64,000 bases of DNA. Origin: Muribaculaceae bacterium. Lineage in GTDB: Bacteria; Bacteroidota; Bacteroidia; Bacteroidales; Muribaculaceae. The translations under genes and the position numbers were made by a program. The notes under the pieces are model-generated. The model did no database searches and was not told where the DNA came from. It saw nothing but the letters and a program-made list of their open reading frames with translations. Shown here one piece after another: positions 1 through 8,581 of this stretch (position 1 is its first letter; each line of letters starts with the position of its first letter). Location: contig JAFLTP010000003.1 in the NCBI GenBank assembly GCA_022510405.1, positions 1-64,000 of the forward strand. Direction: 5' to 3'.

Positions 1-529
1 GATCTTCTTTAGAAATTGGTTTGGCATCAATGAAATCTTTTGGAACAAATACAGTTAAATCTGCTTGTTTACCCTTATCATCCAAAACTGGGAACATATA
101 ACTGAGAGCCATTTTCATAAGTCGCAATGACCTGTCTTTGTCCTTAAAATAACCGGCAGCCTTTATAATTGCATCCACATCTTGCATGTCTTTATAAGTG
201 GTGGAATCCTCTCCATAGAAAGTGGCAAGAGTTTCAAGTTGCTCATCCTTGAATCGGTTTTCTCCTCTTTCCATCCTGTTATATTGTGTCCTCGAACAGC
301 CTAAAATCATAGATAGATGGGTTATCGACATGTGATTTTCGAATCTTTTAAGCCGTAAATGACGCTGTAAAAGTCCCATATTTTTAATATCAAGACCGGA
401 TACATCTCGGAGATATTTCTGATAGTTTTGATATTTCTTCCTATCGAATCTCCAAATATATTCTGCACTTTCCTTATAATCGAGGGTTCTAATATCAATA
501 TTTTTCCAGTCTTTTTCTTTATTTTCCAT
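1..529 (-). CDS. XRE-type helix-turn-helix regulator (3' end outside window)
   Basis: Reading leftward from the ATG at 527-529, the frame stays open to the window edge (176 codons), so the C-terminus is missing. Residues about 67-95 form a Cro/C1-type helix-turn-helix (HMSITHLSMILGCSRTQYNR followed by MERGENRF). The rest is charged and not recognised. XRE proteins of this kind commonly regulate maintenance or transfer of integrative elements, which fits its place beside an excisionase-like gene and upstream of an integrase on the same strand. The target is unknown. Confidence is high for the coding frame and good for the HTH call. Confidence 0.75.
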   Translation of the reverse strand, partial: MENKEKDWKNIDIRTLDYKESAEYIWRFDRKKYQNYQKYLRDVSGLDIKNMGLLQRHLRLKRFENHMSITHLSMILGCSRTQYNRMERGENRFKDEQLETLATFYGEDSTTYKDMQDVDAIIKAAGYFKDKDRSLRLMKMALSYMFPVLDDKGKQADLTVFVPKDFIDAKPISKED

Positions 530-582
530 GTATTGATTCTTTAAGTTTGTTACTTATTTTTGCCCTACTTTTCAGCTTGCTG

Positions 583-611
583 TGAGCCAAAATCGCGGAT
601 TTTAAGGCTCA
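583..611. repeat. Inverted repeat in the 530-750 spacer
   Basis: TGAGCC-AAAATC and GATTTT-AA-GGCTCA flank a GCG loop, giving a stem of 12 pairs with a 2-nt bulge. It lies between the HTH gene ending at 751 and the XRE gene starting at 529, both on the minus strand. No T run follows on either side, so an operator or mRNA leader structure is as likely as a terminator. A smaller hairpin (GAGTGC/GCACTC, 688-701) lies in the same spacer, which otherwise shows no gene. Confidence 0.45.
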
Positions 612-750
612 AATCCCCGGTTGTAAAGAGCACCGCTATTTAGGTTCGGGGTATTAGGCTACGCTAATGCTTAAAAAGCCTGCTTTCGAGTGCGAGCACT
701 CTTAGTCATTCCAATTTTGCAGGCCAAACCGACTATTTTTTGGAGAAAAT

Positions 751-1149
751 TTAGGTTTGCCAATTCCTTTTATCCGGTTTGCGACGGTTAGAATTAAGGA
801 TGGCTTCGTTTTGTTCTTCTGCCGTAAGGGGCACATTATTCTTCCGATGGCTCTCAAGCCATTTGTCCAGCTCATCACGATAGAGCACATATCTCTTGCC
901 GGGTTTCGTTGCCGGGATCTCTCCCTTGACGAGCTTGTCGTAAAGGGTCGGCAAAGGAATGGTGAGATACTTTGCAGCTTCGGAAACCGTCATCGGCTTG
1001 TGGCGGTCTTCTCTCTGCGGTTTATCTTTTTTGAGAAGGTAGGACACCATCTGTCTGGTCTCGCTGACTTCATCAAGAATTCTTGTCACCATAGACGGTA
1101 GGTCATTGAAGGTGACGGCTCCTTTTTGGTTAGATTTCTGTTCAATCAT
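751..1149 (-). CDS. Excisionase-like helix-turn-helix DNA-binding protein
   Basis: A 132-residue protein. Residues about 52-100 match the MerR-like 'HTH_17/excisionase' fold: MTVSEAAKYLTIPLPTLYDK, then a basic wing (ATKPGKRYVLYRDELDKWLE). The first 45 residues look like a short helical dimerisation region, and the tail is basic. Proteins of this family usually act as recombination directionality factors or small regulators on Bacteroides conjugative and mobilizable elements. It is on the same strand as the integrase at 8.6-9.7 kb and shares a 15-bp upstream motif with it, which supports a role in the same element. Whether it is the functional excisionase cannot be told from sequence alone. 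Confidence 0.8.
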   Translation of the reverse strand: MIEQKSNQKGAVTFNDLPSMVTRILDEVSETRQMVSYLLKKDKPQREDRHKPMTVSEAAKYLTIPLPTLYDKLVKGEIPATKPGKRYVLYRDELDKWLESHRKNNVPLTAEEQNEAILNSNRRKPDKRNWQT

Positions 1150-1221
1150 ATTCCTTAAGTTTTACAGATAAAATTTTTTGATTCGAATTATTTTCGCTGC
1201 AAAACAAATCAATGATACGGC

Positions 1222-1236
1222 GGTGTCAAGATTAAC
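1222..1236 (-). promoter_or_regulatory. Shared upstream motif GTTAATCTTGACACC
   Basis: Read on the minus strand, this 15-mer lies 73 bp upstream of the excisionase-like gene. A copy with one mismatch lies 56 bp upstream of the integrase gene (9786-9800). In both cases a TTTGC-type sequence follows roughly 20-25 bp downstream. A shared promoter -33 element or a shared operator fits both facts. Confidence 0.45.
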
Positions 1237-1267
1237 AGGGGATAACCGAATAAAAATTTCATTTTAT

Positions 1268-2266
1268 CTAAGCAACCTTATAAATGGCAGTCTCTATCCC
1301 GGAAATTTCTTCGTTTGCTCTTTTATGGTAAGAAAAATGGAATGAGTTATCCTTGGGGTTTGGTCGGTCAAGATGTATGCGGTCGTTGCTTGAAGTCTTG
1401 GTCATGTTTTTCAGAGAAGTAACCTCGACATCGGATAAAGCCAAAGCAAAAAGATTCTTGACAAACTTTGCCCGGCATTCACCGTCATAGCCGTTGGATC
1501 TTCCGAGCCGTTCGCCTATGTTCTAGATGAAATGGCAAAGATCGTTTGTGCTGAGCCGTTCTCTCAATTCAATTTGTTTCGGCTCGTATTTTGGATTTTC
1601 ACACCACTTCCTGATCTCTTCACAAAGGTTTTCAAGATTAGTGACCGATATAAATGGTGGCATGCTATTGCAGACATATTCCATGATGGAGTCAACGAGA
1701 TTTCTTTTCCTGACCACCCTCTCAATCTCATAGGCTGTCAACACCTCCTGATAGCGTTCCAAAATTGGTTGTGAATGGAATGTCACATTGTCATGCTCCA
1801 ATGGAATTTTATCGGAGTCTTTACAACAGGAGACCGGCTTATCTGTAGTGTCTATTTCTTCAAAAGAAATTTCCTGAACCGGAGCCTTGACCAGATTATC
1901 GGGATTGGCAGAATTTTTCTCCGTAGTTTCGGCAAGCACGGATATAATTTCAACTCTCTTGTTTTCCAATAAGAATGGAATTGGCATGACACTATCCAAA
2001 TGGCTATTCTCAACACAACTTTTAAGAGGAAATCCGGATACGTTTTTCCGGTTTGAAATTTCCTGACATACCCCGATAAAAAGGGTAAGATAGATGAACC
2101 ACTGGAGGGCGTTCATCCCGACGAATACTCCCGACCTGATGAAGGTGTCATTTCCGAAGTCTTCACCTGTCTTGACTGCCACAAACAAGGAGATTAGAAA
2201 AATGACTGTGCCAGGCAGTCCGTAGATAAGGCTGAAATCCTTGACTGAAAACTTTGTGCTTTTCAT
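1268..2266 (-). pseudogene. Two-TM mobile-element protein with in-frame amber codon
   Basis: One reading frame runs from ATG 2264-2266 to TAG 1268-1270 (332 sense codons) but is cut by TAG at 1523-1525, after residue 247. The frame does not shift: DLCHFI-stop-NIGERLGRSNGYDGEC is continuous and the part after the stop is protein-like for 84 residues. The simplest history is CAG to TAG. The N-terminus has two probable membrane helices (about residues 12-30 and 50-68), then a long charged region. The function is not recognised. It may be a recent pseudogene, a 247-residue truncated protein, or an amber-readthrough product. The region 2267-2780 upstream has no gene. Confidence 0.7.
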
Positions 2267-2402
2267 GATTAACTGTTATTAATGATTATGAATTATTATT
2301 TCTATCGGTTCAAAATTAGAGCCGTTCTAATGACAGTTCCTAATTTCTAATCGTCTTTCAGTCAATTATTAAGCATATTTAAGTTCTCAAAGAAATATCA
2401 TA

Positions 2403-2438
2403 CTCAAAATCATACTCTGATTCCTGATTTTAACATTT
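2403..2438. repeat. 36-bp direct repeat, left copy
   Basis: Bases 2403-2438 recur at 4598-4633 in the same orientation with one mismatch (T/A in CATACTCtGATTCC). The pair frames the papain-like protease gene and its small partner. This left copy runs into an almost perfect 13-bp-arm palindrome at 2425-2452 (TGATTTTAACATT / AATGTCAAAATCA), which the right copy lacks. Confidence 0.8.
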
Positions 2439-2813
2439 GAATGTCAAAATCAAACTACATAATGGTAGGCAAGAGTTTTAAATAAAACTCAAAATAAAGA
2501 ATAGTTTGAGACGTGTAGTAAATTAAAATTATCAGATTAGTTGTTATGGTGAAATCTTCTCTCTTGAAGTTTATGAGTTCTTTTTATCTTTTTAAAATTT
2601 TATATAAGTCAGCAGAAATTCAGAAATTTTAGGTAAATTTGTCATATATGAGAAACCTTCTAATAGATGTATAATATTACTGTTAAACACTAAACTTAGT
2701 TATAATTACAAGTTGATCAGCTAATTAATATAGACAAACAATATGATGATTTATTTTGATGAGAATTTGTCTTCATTATATTGAAAATTACATTAAATAT
2801 AAAATTTGAACAG

Positions 2814-4301
2814 ATGATTAAGATAACTACAATAAACAAGATTCGTAATAATGTGTCAGAAAGGGATGCTATTGTGGATATGCTGAATCTCACATATCCT
2901 ACATGTACCCGAGTTGGAAACATTAAAAGTTCGATATTGAAATACCTCGATAATTATAGGCCAGATCTTATTGTTGTAGTAGAAGATAAATATATTGACA
3001 AGGTATATAGGAACTCATTCTCTCATTTTTATTCAACAAAGCTGTTTGTGTATCCCGAATATTGTGTTAGATTATCATTTCTTGACCCTGCATTTCCATT
3101 GAATAAATTTGGCGAGGACTTAAGTCAAGACCTTGAGTCCCTATATTTAGGATTTATGATTTTACGTCCAATATATCCAGGTTGTGTTGGGAGAACTTGT
3201 ATAAAACCTAATGCTAAAATTAATGGTGATAATCTTAAAATATTTGGAACTCAAATTCGATCTTCTGTTTTAGGATATAAAGCTTTTTCAAATGGATTTC
3301 CACATTCATCCCAAGATGATCAATATTCTACTTGTGCAGAAACATCAGTATGGGCTTTAATGGAATATTATGGGAATAAATATCCTGAATATTCTCCGAT
3401 TTTGCCTTCTGATATTCATAAACTTTTGCATAGCCTTTCAAGAGGGAAGCATGTACCTTCAACAGGATTATTATTTGACGAAATTATATATCTCATTCAA
3501 AACTGCGGTCTGGAATGTGAAACGTATTTTAAACCCAAATCAACTAATATTAACTTTACTGAAAAAGATTTTTATCGTATTTTCTCTTGTTACATAGAAA
3601 GTGGTATTCCTATAATTGTAAAAGTAAGTGGAGATAACGGATTGGGACATGCTATTGTTTGTATAGGTAAGGAAAATTGGCAGAGAAGTGAAATTAACAA
3701 CATTTCTGAATATACAAAAGATGGTGTAAGCTATAAGGTGTGGAATGAGGTCTGTGGAAATTTTATTTTTAATGATGACAACAGAAGCTGCTATGCTTCG
3801 GATTCCTTTTATGCCCCTACTCCTCAGTATACAACTTTACATCCTTATATTTCAGCTTTTGCAGTACCTCTTCATAAAAAGATATACATGAGTGCACCAC
3901 AGGCCATCACCATATCACAAAAAAAGAGTATTGAAGATTTTACCTTTACCGAAAAGATTATTTTCCGAACATTTTTAACTTCAGGAAATTCATATAAAAA
4001 TGCAATAATAAACGATTTGGACCTTGATAAAACCTATAAAACTTTTTTTGCTTCTTATTTGAACTTCCCCAAGTTTGTATGGGTTACAGAAATAGCGGAT
4101 GGTGATTCGTTTGACAATAATAAAGTGGATGGTATTGTAATTTTGGATGCAACAGAAAATGGGAAACATACTCATATTGCACCTTATCCACCTTTGTTTT
4201 CTGCGTATAAAAACGAAAATACTTTTTACTTTGATAACAATTTTAGAAAAAATGCATTATCTTTGCCATTCAGAATGAATACTTATAGCAATTTCAAGTA
4301 A
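2814..4301 (+). CDS. Predicted papain-like cysteine protease, cargo protein
   Basis: The ATG at 2814 gives 495 residues; a TTG 33 bp upstream is the only longer start. The core shows a papain-like (C39/transglutaminase-type) arrangement: nucleophile Cys in QYSTCAETSVWALMEYYG and His in GDNGLGHAIVCIGKE about 110 residues later. The N-terminal 150 residues and C-terminal 150 residues are not recognised. There is no signal peptide, so it should act in the cytoplasm. The gene is strongly AT-rich relative to the core genes further right, is followed 6 bp later by a 51-codon gene, and is flanked by 36-bp direct repeats, all of which suggests acquired cargo. A role in defence or toxicity is inference from context. 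An amidase or transglutaminase activity is equally open. Confidence 0.7.
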   Translation: MIKITTINKIRNNVSERDAIVDMLNLTYPTCTRVGNIKSSILKYLDNYRPDLIVVVEDKYIDKVYRNSFSHFYSTKLFVYPEYCVRLSFLDPAFPLNKFGEDLSQDLESLYLGFMILRPIYPGCVGRTCIKPNAKINGDNLKIFGTQIRSSVLGYKAFSNGFPHSSQDDQYSTCAETSVWALMEYYGNKYPEYSPILPSDIHKLLHSLSRGKHVPSTGLLFDEIIYLIQNCGLECETYFKPKSTNINFTEKDFYRIFSCYIESGIPIIVKVSGDNGLGHAIVCIGKENWQRSEINNISEYTKDGVSYKVWNEVCGNFIFNDDNRSCYASDSFYAPTPQYTTLHPYISAFAVPLHKKIYMSAPQAITISQKKSIEDFTFTEKIIFRTFLTSGNSYKNAIINDLDLDKTYKTFFASYLNFPKFVWVTEIADGDSFDNNKVDGIVILDATENGKHTHIAPYPPLFSAYKNENTFYFDNNFRKNALSLPFRMNTYSNFK

Positions 4302-4307
4302 AGTGTT

Positions 4308-4463
4308 ATGACCGATTTTAATTTATGGACTGGGTACATAGATAGTTCAGACAGAACTATTTATAGATTTAATGAAAACTCCTCAAAAGAAATCAATGAA
4401 AGCTTGCAGAATTTATATGCTGGTATTCAGCAAGCCAAAATAGAAGCAATGAATGGACAATAA
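4308..4463 (+). CDS. Small 51-residue protein, partner of the cysteine protease
   Basis: An ATG at 4308, 6 bp after the protease stop, opens 51 codons ending at TAA 4461-4463. The peptide starts MTDFNLWTGYIDSSDRTIYR and ends in a helical segment (SSKEINESLQNLYAGIQQAK). It is AT-rich like its neighbour and must be co-transcribed with it. It could be a regulator, inhibitor, substrate or adaptor of the protease; nothing in the sequence decides. The coding call rests on operon position and composition, not on homology. Confidence 0.55.
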   Translation: MTDFNLWTGYIDSSDRTIYRFNENSSKEINESLQNLYAGIQQAKIEAMNGQ

Positions 4464-4597
4464 TTAGTTCAAAATTGCTAATTATTAAGAGTTTATCATA
4501 TTTATAAGAGAGCTTAACACTCTCTTATATTTTATTTGAAGATAAGTTCCTAAACATAGTTATAGTCAACAATATATTTAGATATCGTATTTTCATC

Positions 4598-4633
4598 CTC
4601 AAAATCATACTCAGATTCCTGATTTTAACATTT
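4598..4633. repeat. 36-bp direct repeat, right copy
   Basis: Right-hand partner of 2403-2438 (35 of 36 bases identical). It lies 134 bp after the small protein gene and just before the terminator at 4666. Together the copies delimit about 2.2 kb. Confidence 0.8.
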
Positions 4634-4665
4634 CAACCTCTTTTTCATACTCTCATACTCTAAAA

Positions 4666-4707
4666 AAGGTTACCCTAAAAGTTAGAAAAAACTTTTAGGG
4701 TAACCTT
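4666..4707 (-). terminator. Strong intrinsic terminator of the ATPase-protease operon
   Basis: Perfect 18-bp arms (AAGGTTACCCTAAAAGTT and its complement) enclose a 6-nt loop. On the minus strand a TTTTTT run follows. It lies about 120 bp after the protease stop and can also stop transcription from the left module. Confidence 0.85.
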
Positions 4708-4826
4708 CAATTTTAACACACCCTCACATTTATAATAAGTTTTTCAGTTGCGCAATGTTAGGGAGAATACTATTAATTTAAATAATCTGATACTTAATTT
4801 ATAATAAGATGTAAAAAAGATCTTTA

Positions 4827-7279
4827 TTATATCCGTTGTGTGACTCTTGCGGCGGTTTGAATATCCGAAATTTGGACACCTTGAGCTACTAAGGCTTGGC
4901 GCATATCATTATATACATCCGTTTCCTTCAAAGGATCAGAAATGGTCATAATAATAGTAAAAGGTATACCGTCATGGTCAATTATATGGATGTCTCTATC
5001 TTCTCTTCTAACCCTTAATTTCCATGAACTATGGTTAGTGGTACCTTTCTTAATTTCTTTATGATATACCTTTATAGGTTGCCATTTCATATTTTCATTT
5101 ATGAGTTGCCATTCATATTCACCATGACCTTTTGTAGAGTCCTCTTTATAAATTGGATTTAAATAATATTGAGTTGTTCCATCTTCTTTTGTCTGTGATA
5201 AAGTAACATTTATATTAGAACGTACCATTTCATCTCCAAAATTATAATTTAGAGGGGGTGTACTTACCAAAGTGATTTTAATATCTCCATAGCATCTATT
5301 GTTGCGGATTAAACATTGTGGCCATAAAAAATCAAAAATTAATTCTTTTTTTTGTTTAATACGTGAGGCAAAAACCAAATTTATAGAATGTTGATTTCCA
5401 TTTAATATATTATGAGCTGATTTTGGCATTCCATAGCCAATCAAATCTTTTAACATTGATTTATATTCCGGTTTGTTAAAAGTCGAAGGTATAAAGGAAT
5501 TATGAATGATTAGTCCAATAAGAGTTTCTCTTGAAACTGTACCTTCAATTTGTTTTTCTATTAAAGCCAACGTTTTAGATACTAGAGGAGCTGAAAAACT
5601 GGTACCACAATTATAGGTTATTTTACCTTCAGGATTTACCGAATATAGCCCAGTGCCAATTTCAGGATCTTTATAACCTAATCCACCAATATGCACTAGA
5701 TCTGGTTTACAGATAATATAGAACCCCTACCTCTACAACTGTATGAAGTCAACCCTTTATTCGTTGGATTCAAAGCACCCACAGCAATATTACGACAACT
5801 TTCAGCCGGCATATATACAATATCATCATTTCGTTTATTCCATTCCTTTATATTAACTAAAGGATTTTCATTCCATTCTTGACGTGGAACCTTTAAATTA
5901 CCGGCGGAAATTACAAATACAATATTATATTTAACAGCTAATTCATCTAAGACTTTAGCAAACTCTCCATAATCAGAAGAAAGTCTATTACATCTTATAT
6001 TCATACTAATATTAAATATACGTACATTTGTCCGACTAAGAATTGTTGGTATCGCGACGTTAAGTTCATCTAAAAAATCATCTAATGAATTAGGATATAC
6101 AGAAAGATACTTACTTTCTTTTGGAAGCATACATAAATCTATTATTTTACAACCATCTGGATCTTGACATATATCTTTATCATTTAAAATTTGCCCATTT
6201 ACTAATAGCCCGGTAATAAATGTTCCATGCGTACAATCCCTCATTGTTAAGGAAATATTATCCCAATTATCTATTATCCATTTAGAATAGATTCCAGATA
6301 TACCTGAATCAACAACAGCAATAACTGGATAGTCTGACTCTTCTGAGGGAACTGGCACATCTATCTTCTGGGTAGCATTAATATTGAAGGAAGGAATAGG
6401 ATAGTTTTCTATAATGGGTACAATATCAATATTTTTAATTAAAGGATGTTCTGAAAGAAATTTCAATAAAGACTCATATTTATTTAAATCCCGTGTTACT
6501 TCTATTTCAGAACAATTATAAATAGAATCAAATAAAGAAATTACCATATCTTCTTTATTTGTTAATCTTAATATTAGTTTGGCAGAAGAAGAAAATACTT
6601 TGGAACGGTAAATACATATTCCTTTATGACTTTTTAGACCATTAATAAAACTATATTGTAGTTTATATGCTTCTTCTGTTAAAGTATCCCATTTTTGATT
6701 TGGAATCGGCTCATCAAATAATTCTATTATTAATTGACAAGTTCCATATTGATTTATCCATAGTTGAATATCTTCAATTGTAATTTTCAGTTTGTCTTTG
6801 GGTCCATAAGGAATAATATTATCAATAGTCCCAACTTCACATCTCCATTCACTTGGTCTATCAATTAGCTTACCTTCCTTATTCGGACTTTTACGAGGTA
6901 TATTCTCTGCATATTCAATAATATTATTTTTTATATTAACAACTGATTCAGAAGAGAATTTAACTAACATTTCCCCATGATGAATGCCACCAACGACTTC
7001 ACACCCATTCTTAACTGTAAATAATTTGTTTACTGGTCTATGACTTTTTGCCCAAGCATTTGTTATTAATCTAACTTTTGCATATCCTATTGATGAATAT
7101 TTATTTTCCTTTAAGGCCGCACTAATAGAATCAAGTTGTGTCGTAATTTTATCTTTATGGATTTTAAATAATTCATTTTTACCATGATAAAAATCTTTTC
7201 GACTTCCTCCTGGATGAGGTTGGGCTTCTTGAATAAATCTGTCACTATCTAGAATGACTTGTACTGGGAAATTTGCCAT
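4827..7279 (-). pseudogene. Subtilisin-like (S8) serine protease, frameshifted
   Basis: The gene is in two frames: codons 1-527 (7279-5696) and a downstream part overlapping it. The first part holds an unrecognised N-terminal region of about 300 residues, catalytic Asp324 (IAVVDSGISG) and His351 (DCTHGTFITG). The second holds the catalytic Ser in YNCGTSFSAPLV and a C-terminal domain of about 250 residues. Neither piece alone has the triad. One extra G in the minus-strand GGGG run at 5724-5727 restores SYSCRGRGFYIICKPDLVHI and an 817-residue protein. No signal peptide is visible, so this is an intracellular protease. It starts 2 bp after the AAA+ ATPase stop, so the two are translationally coupled. 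The break could be real, phase-variable, or a sequencing error. Confidence 0.85.
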
Positions 7280-7281
7280 TT

Positions 7282-8463
7282 TTATTCTGTTTTATTATTT
7301 TTCTGAATCATTTTACAAAATGAAGATGGAGTCATTTTAAATATCTCAGCTATATCTTTTTGTTTTAGATCCGGTATTGCTGTCTTAAGATTAGTATATA
7401 TATTATCAGGCGTTTGTGAGATTGCCGTCTTTACCTTATCACTTATTCTTCCTGTATTTAGTAGTATATATCTTTGTAATAATTGATATAAACTTTCTTC
7501 TTTATACTCATCTATAATACTCATCCTTTTCAGCCAGTTTGAAAGATTTTTAATATCTGCCCCAGAACTGTCCTGCATACACCAAGATAGAAATGCAATT
7601 TCTGCATCATTATAATTTAATGGGGATATAAAGTTTTGCAATAATATTGGAATAACTGATATTGAAGGTTTGGGAATTTCTATTTGTACATCAAATCTTC
7701 TCCAAATTGCAGGATCTAACAACTGTTCATGATTAGTAATACCAATGGTAAAACCTATTTCATCTCTAAAGTCTAAACATTGTAATAAGGTATTTACAAT
7801 ACGTTTGACCTCTCCGACTTCTTGTGGATCATTTCTCAACTTAGCTATTGCATCAAATTCATCTAAAAGAAGAATGCATTTATATCGGTTTGCAAATGTA
7901 AAAAGACTTCCTATGTTGCGAGAACTAGTTCCTAAGAAAGAAGATACAATGCCATCAAGTTTTGCCTTTACTATAGGTAAACCTAATTTTTTAGCCATCC
8001 ATTTTGCGAGATGAGTTTTGCCTGTACCTGGTAATCCATATATAAGGCATGACCGAGAAGGAACTGCTTCTAATCGTATTAATTTCTCGTAGTTTGACCA
8101 ATCAAGAATAACCGAATTAATAGCATCTTTTATAGGAGTATCAAAAATTGGCTCTTTTAAAGGCATTTCATCAACAAATATTATCTCAACTAATGGCGCT
8201 GATGTCTCTTTGTCAACAGGAATTATAGTTTTAGGAGTTAAAAGCTCCCCGTGTAAATGACTTGAAGATGTAATAATACTAGAATTTATAATTTCTTTAT
8301 TCTTAGTTGTGTGAAGTAGCTTTTCTAATTGTTTTGCTTCCTCAATACATCCATCCTTTCGATAAGCAGTTATTAATCTCTCTATTTGGTGAGCTTTAAC
8401 ATCTGTATCGGAAGAGAAACATGCTCTACATAATGATTGTATTATATTAAAGTATGGAATCAT
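7282..8463 (-). CDS. AAA+ ATPase paired with subtilisin-like protease
   Basis: 393 residues. The AAA+ core has Walker A GLPGTGKT (143-150), Walker B CILLLDEFDAIA (Asp201-Glu202) and a sensor/arginine-finger region around GITNHEQLLDPAIWRRFDVQ, like FtsH/CDC48-type ATPases. The N-terminal 90 residues look like a helical repeat or substrate-binding region; the C-terminus has a helix-turn-helix-like stretch (KQKDIAEIFKMTPSSFCKMI). By analogy with other AAA+/protease pairs it would unfold or deliver substrates to the protease encoded just downstream. Composition is AT-rich and it lies in an integrative element, so a defence role is plausible but is inference. Confidence 0.85.
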   Translation of the reverse strand: MIPYFNIIQSLCRACFSSDTDVKAHQIERLITAYRKDGCIEEAKQLEKLLHTTKNKEIINSSIITSSSHLHGELLTPKTIIPVDKETSAPLVEIIFVDEMPLKEPIFDTPIKDAINSVILDWSNYEKLIRLEAVPSRSCLIYGLPGTGKTHLAKWMAKKLGLPIVKAKLDGIVSSFLGTSSRNIGSLFTFANRYKCILLLDEFDAIAKLRNDPQEVGEVKRIVNTLLQCLDFRDEIGFTIGITNHEQLLDPAIWRRFDVQIEIPKPSISVIPILLQNFISPLNYNDAEIAFLSWCMQDSSGADIKNLSNWLKRMSIIDEYKEESLYQLLQRYILLNTGRISDKVKTAISQTPDNIYTNLKTAIPDLKQKDIAEIFKMTPSSFCKMIQKNNKTE

Positions 8464-8488
8464 TGTCCTTGTTTTGTTAAATTTCTTG

Positions 8489-8496
8489 CAAATATA
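8489..8496 (-). promoter_or_regulatory. -7 box of the ATPase-protease operon
   Basis: Minus strand TATATTTG matches the Bacteroidota -7 consensus TAnnTTTG, 26 bp before the ATPase ATG. This implies a very short leader. Confidence 0.55.
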
Positions 8497-8581
8497 TAAA
8501 AATTTCCATATTTATACATATAATTTCCAAAAATAAATAAAATAATTCTTAAATCTATCTGATTTTGATTTTTAAAGACTC

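Noticed and set aside
757-1101. Plus-strand frame opposite the excisionase-like gene
   Set aside because: Shadow of the HTH gene; the minus-strand frame carries the recognisable domain.
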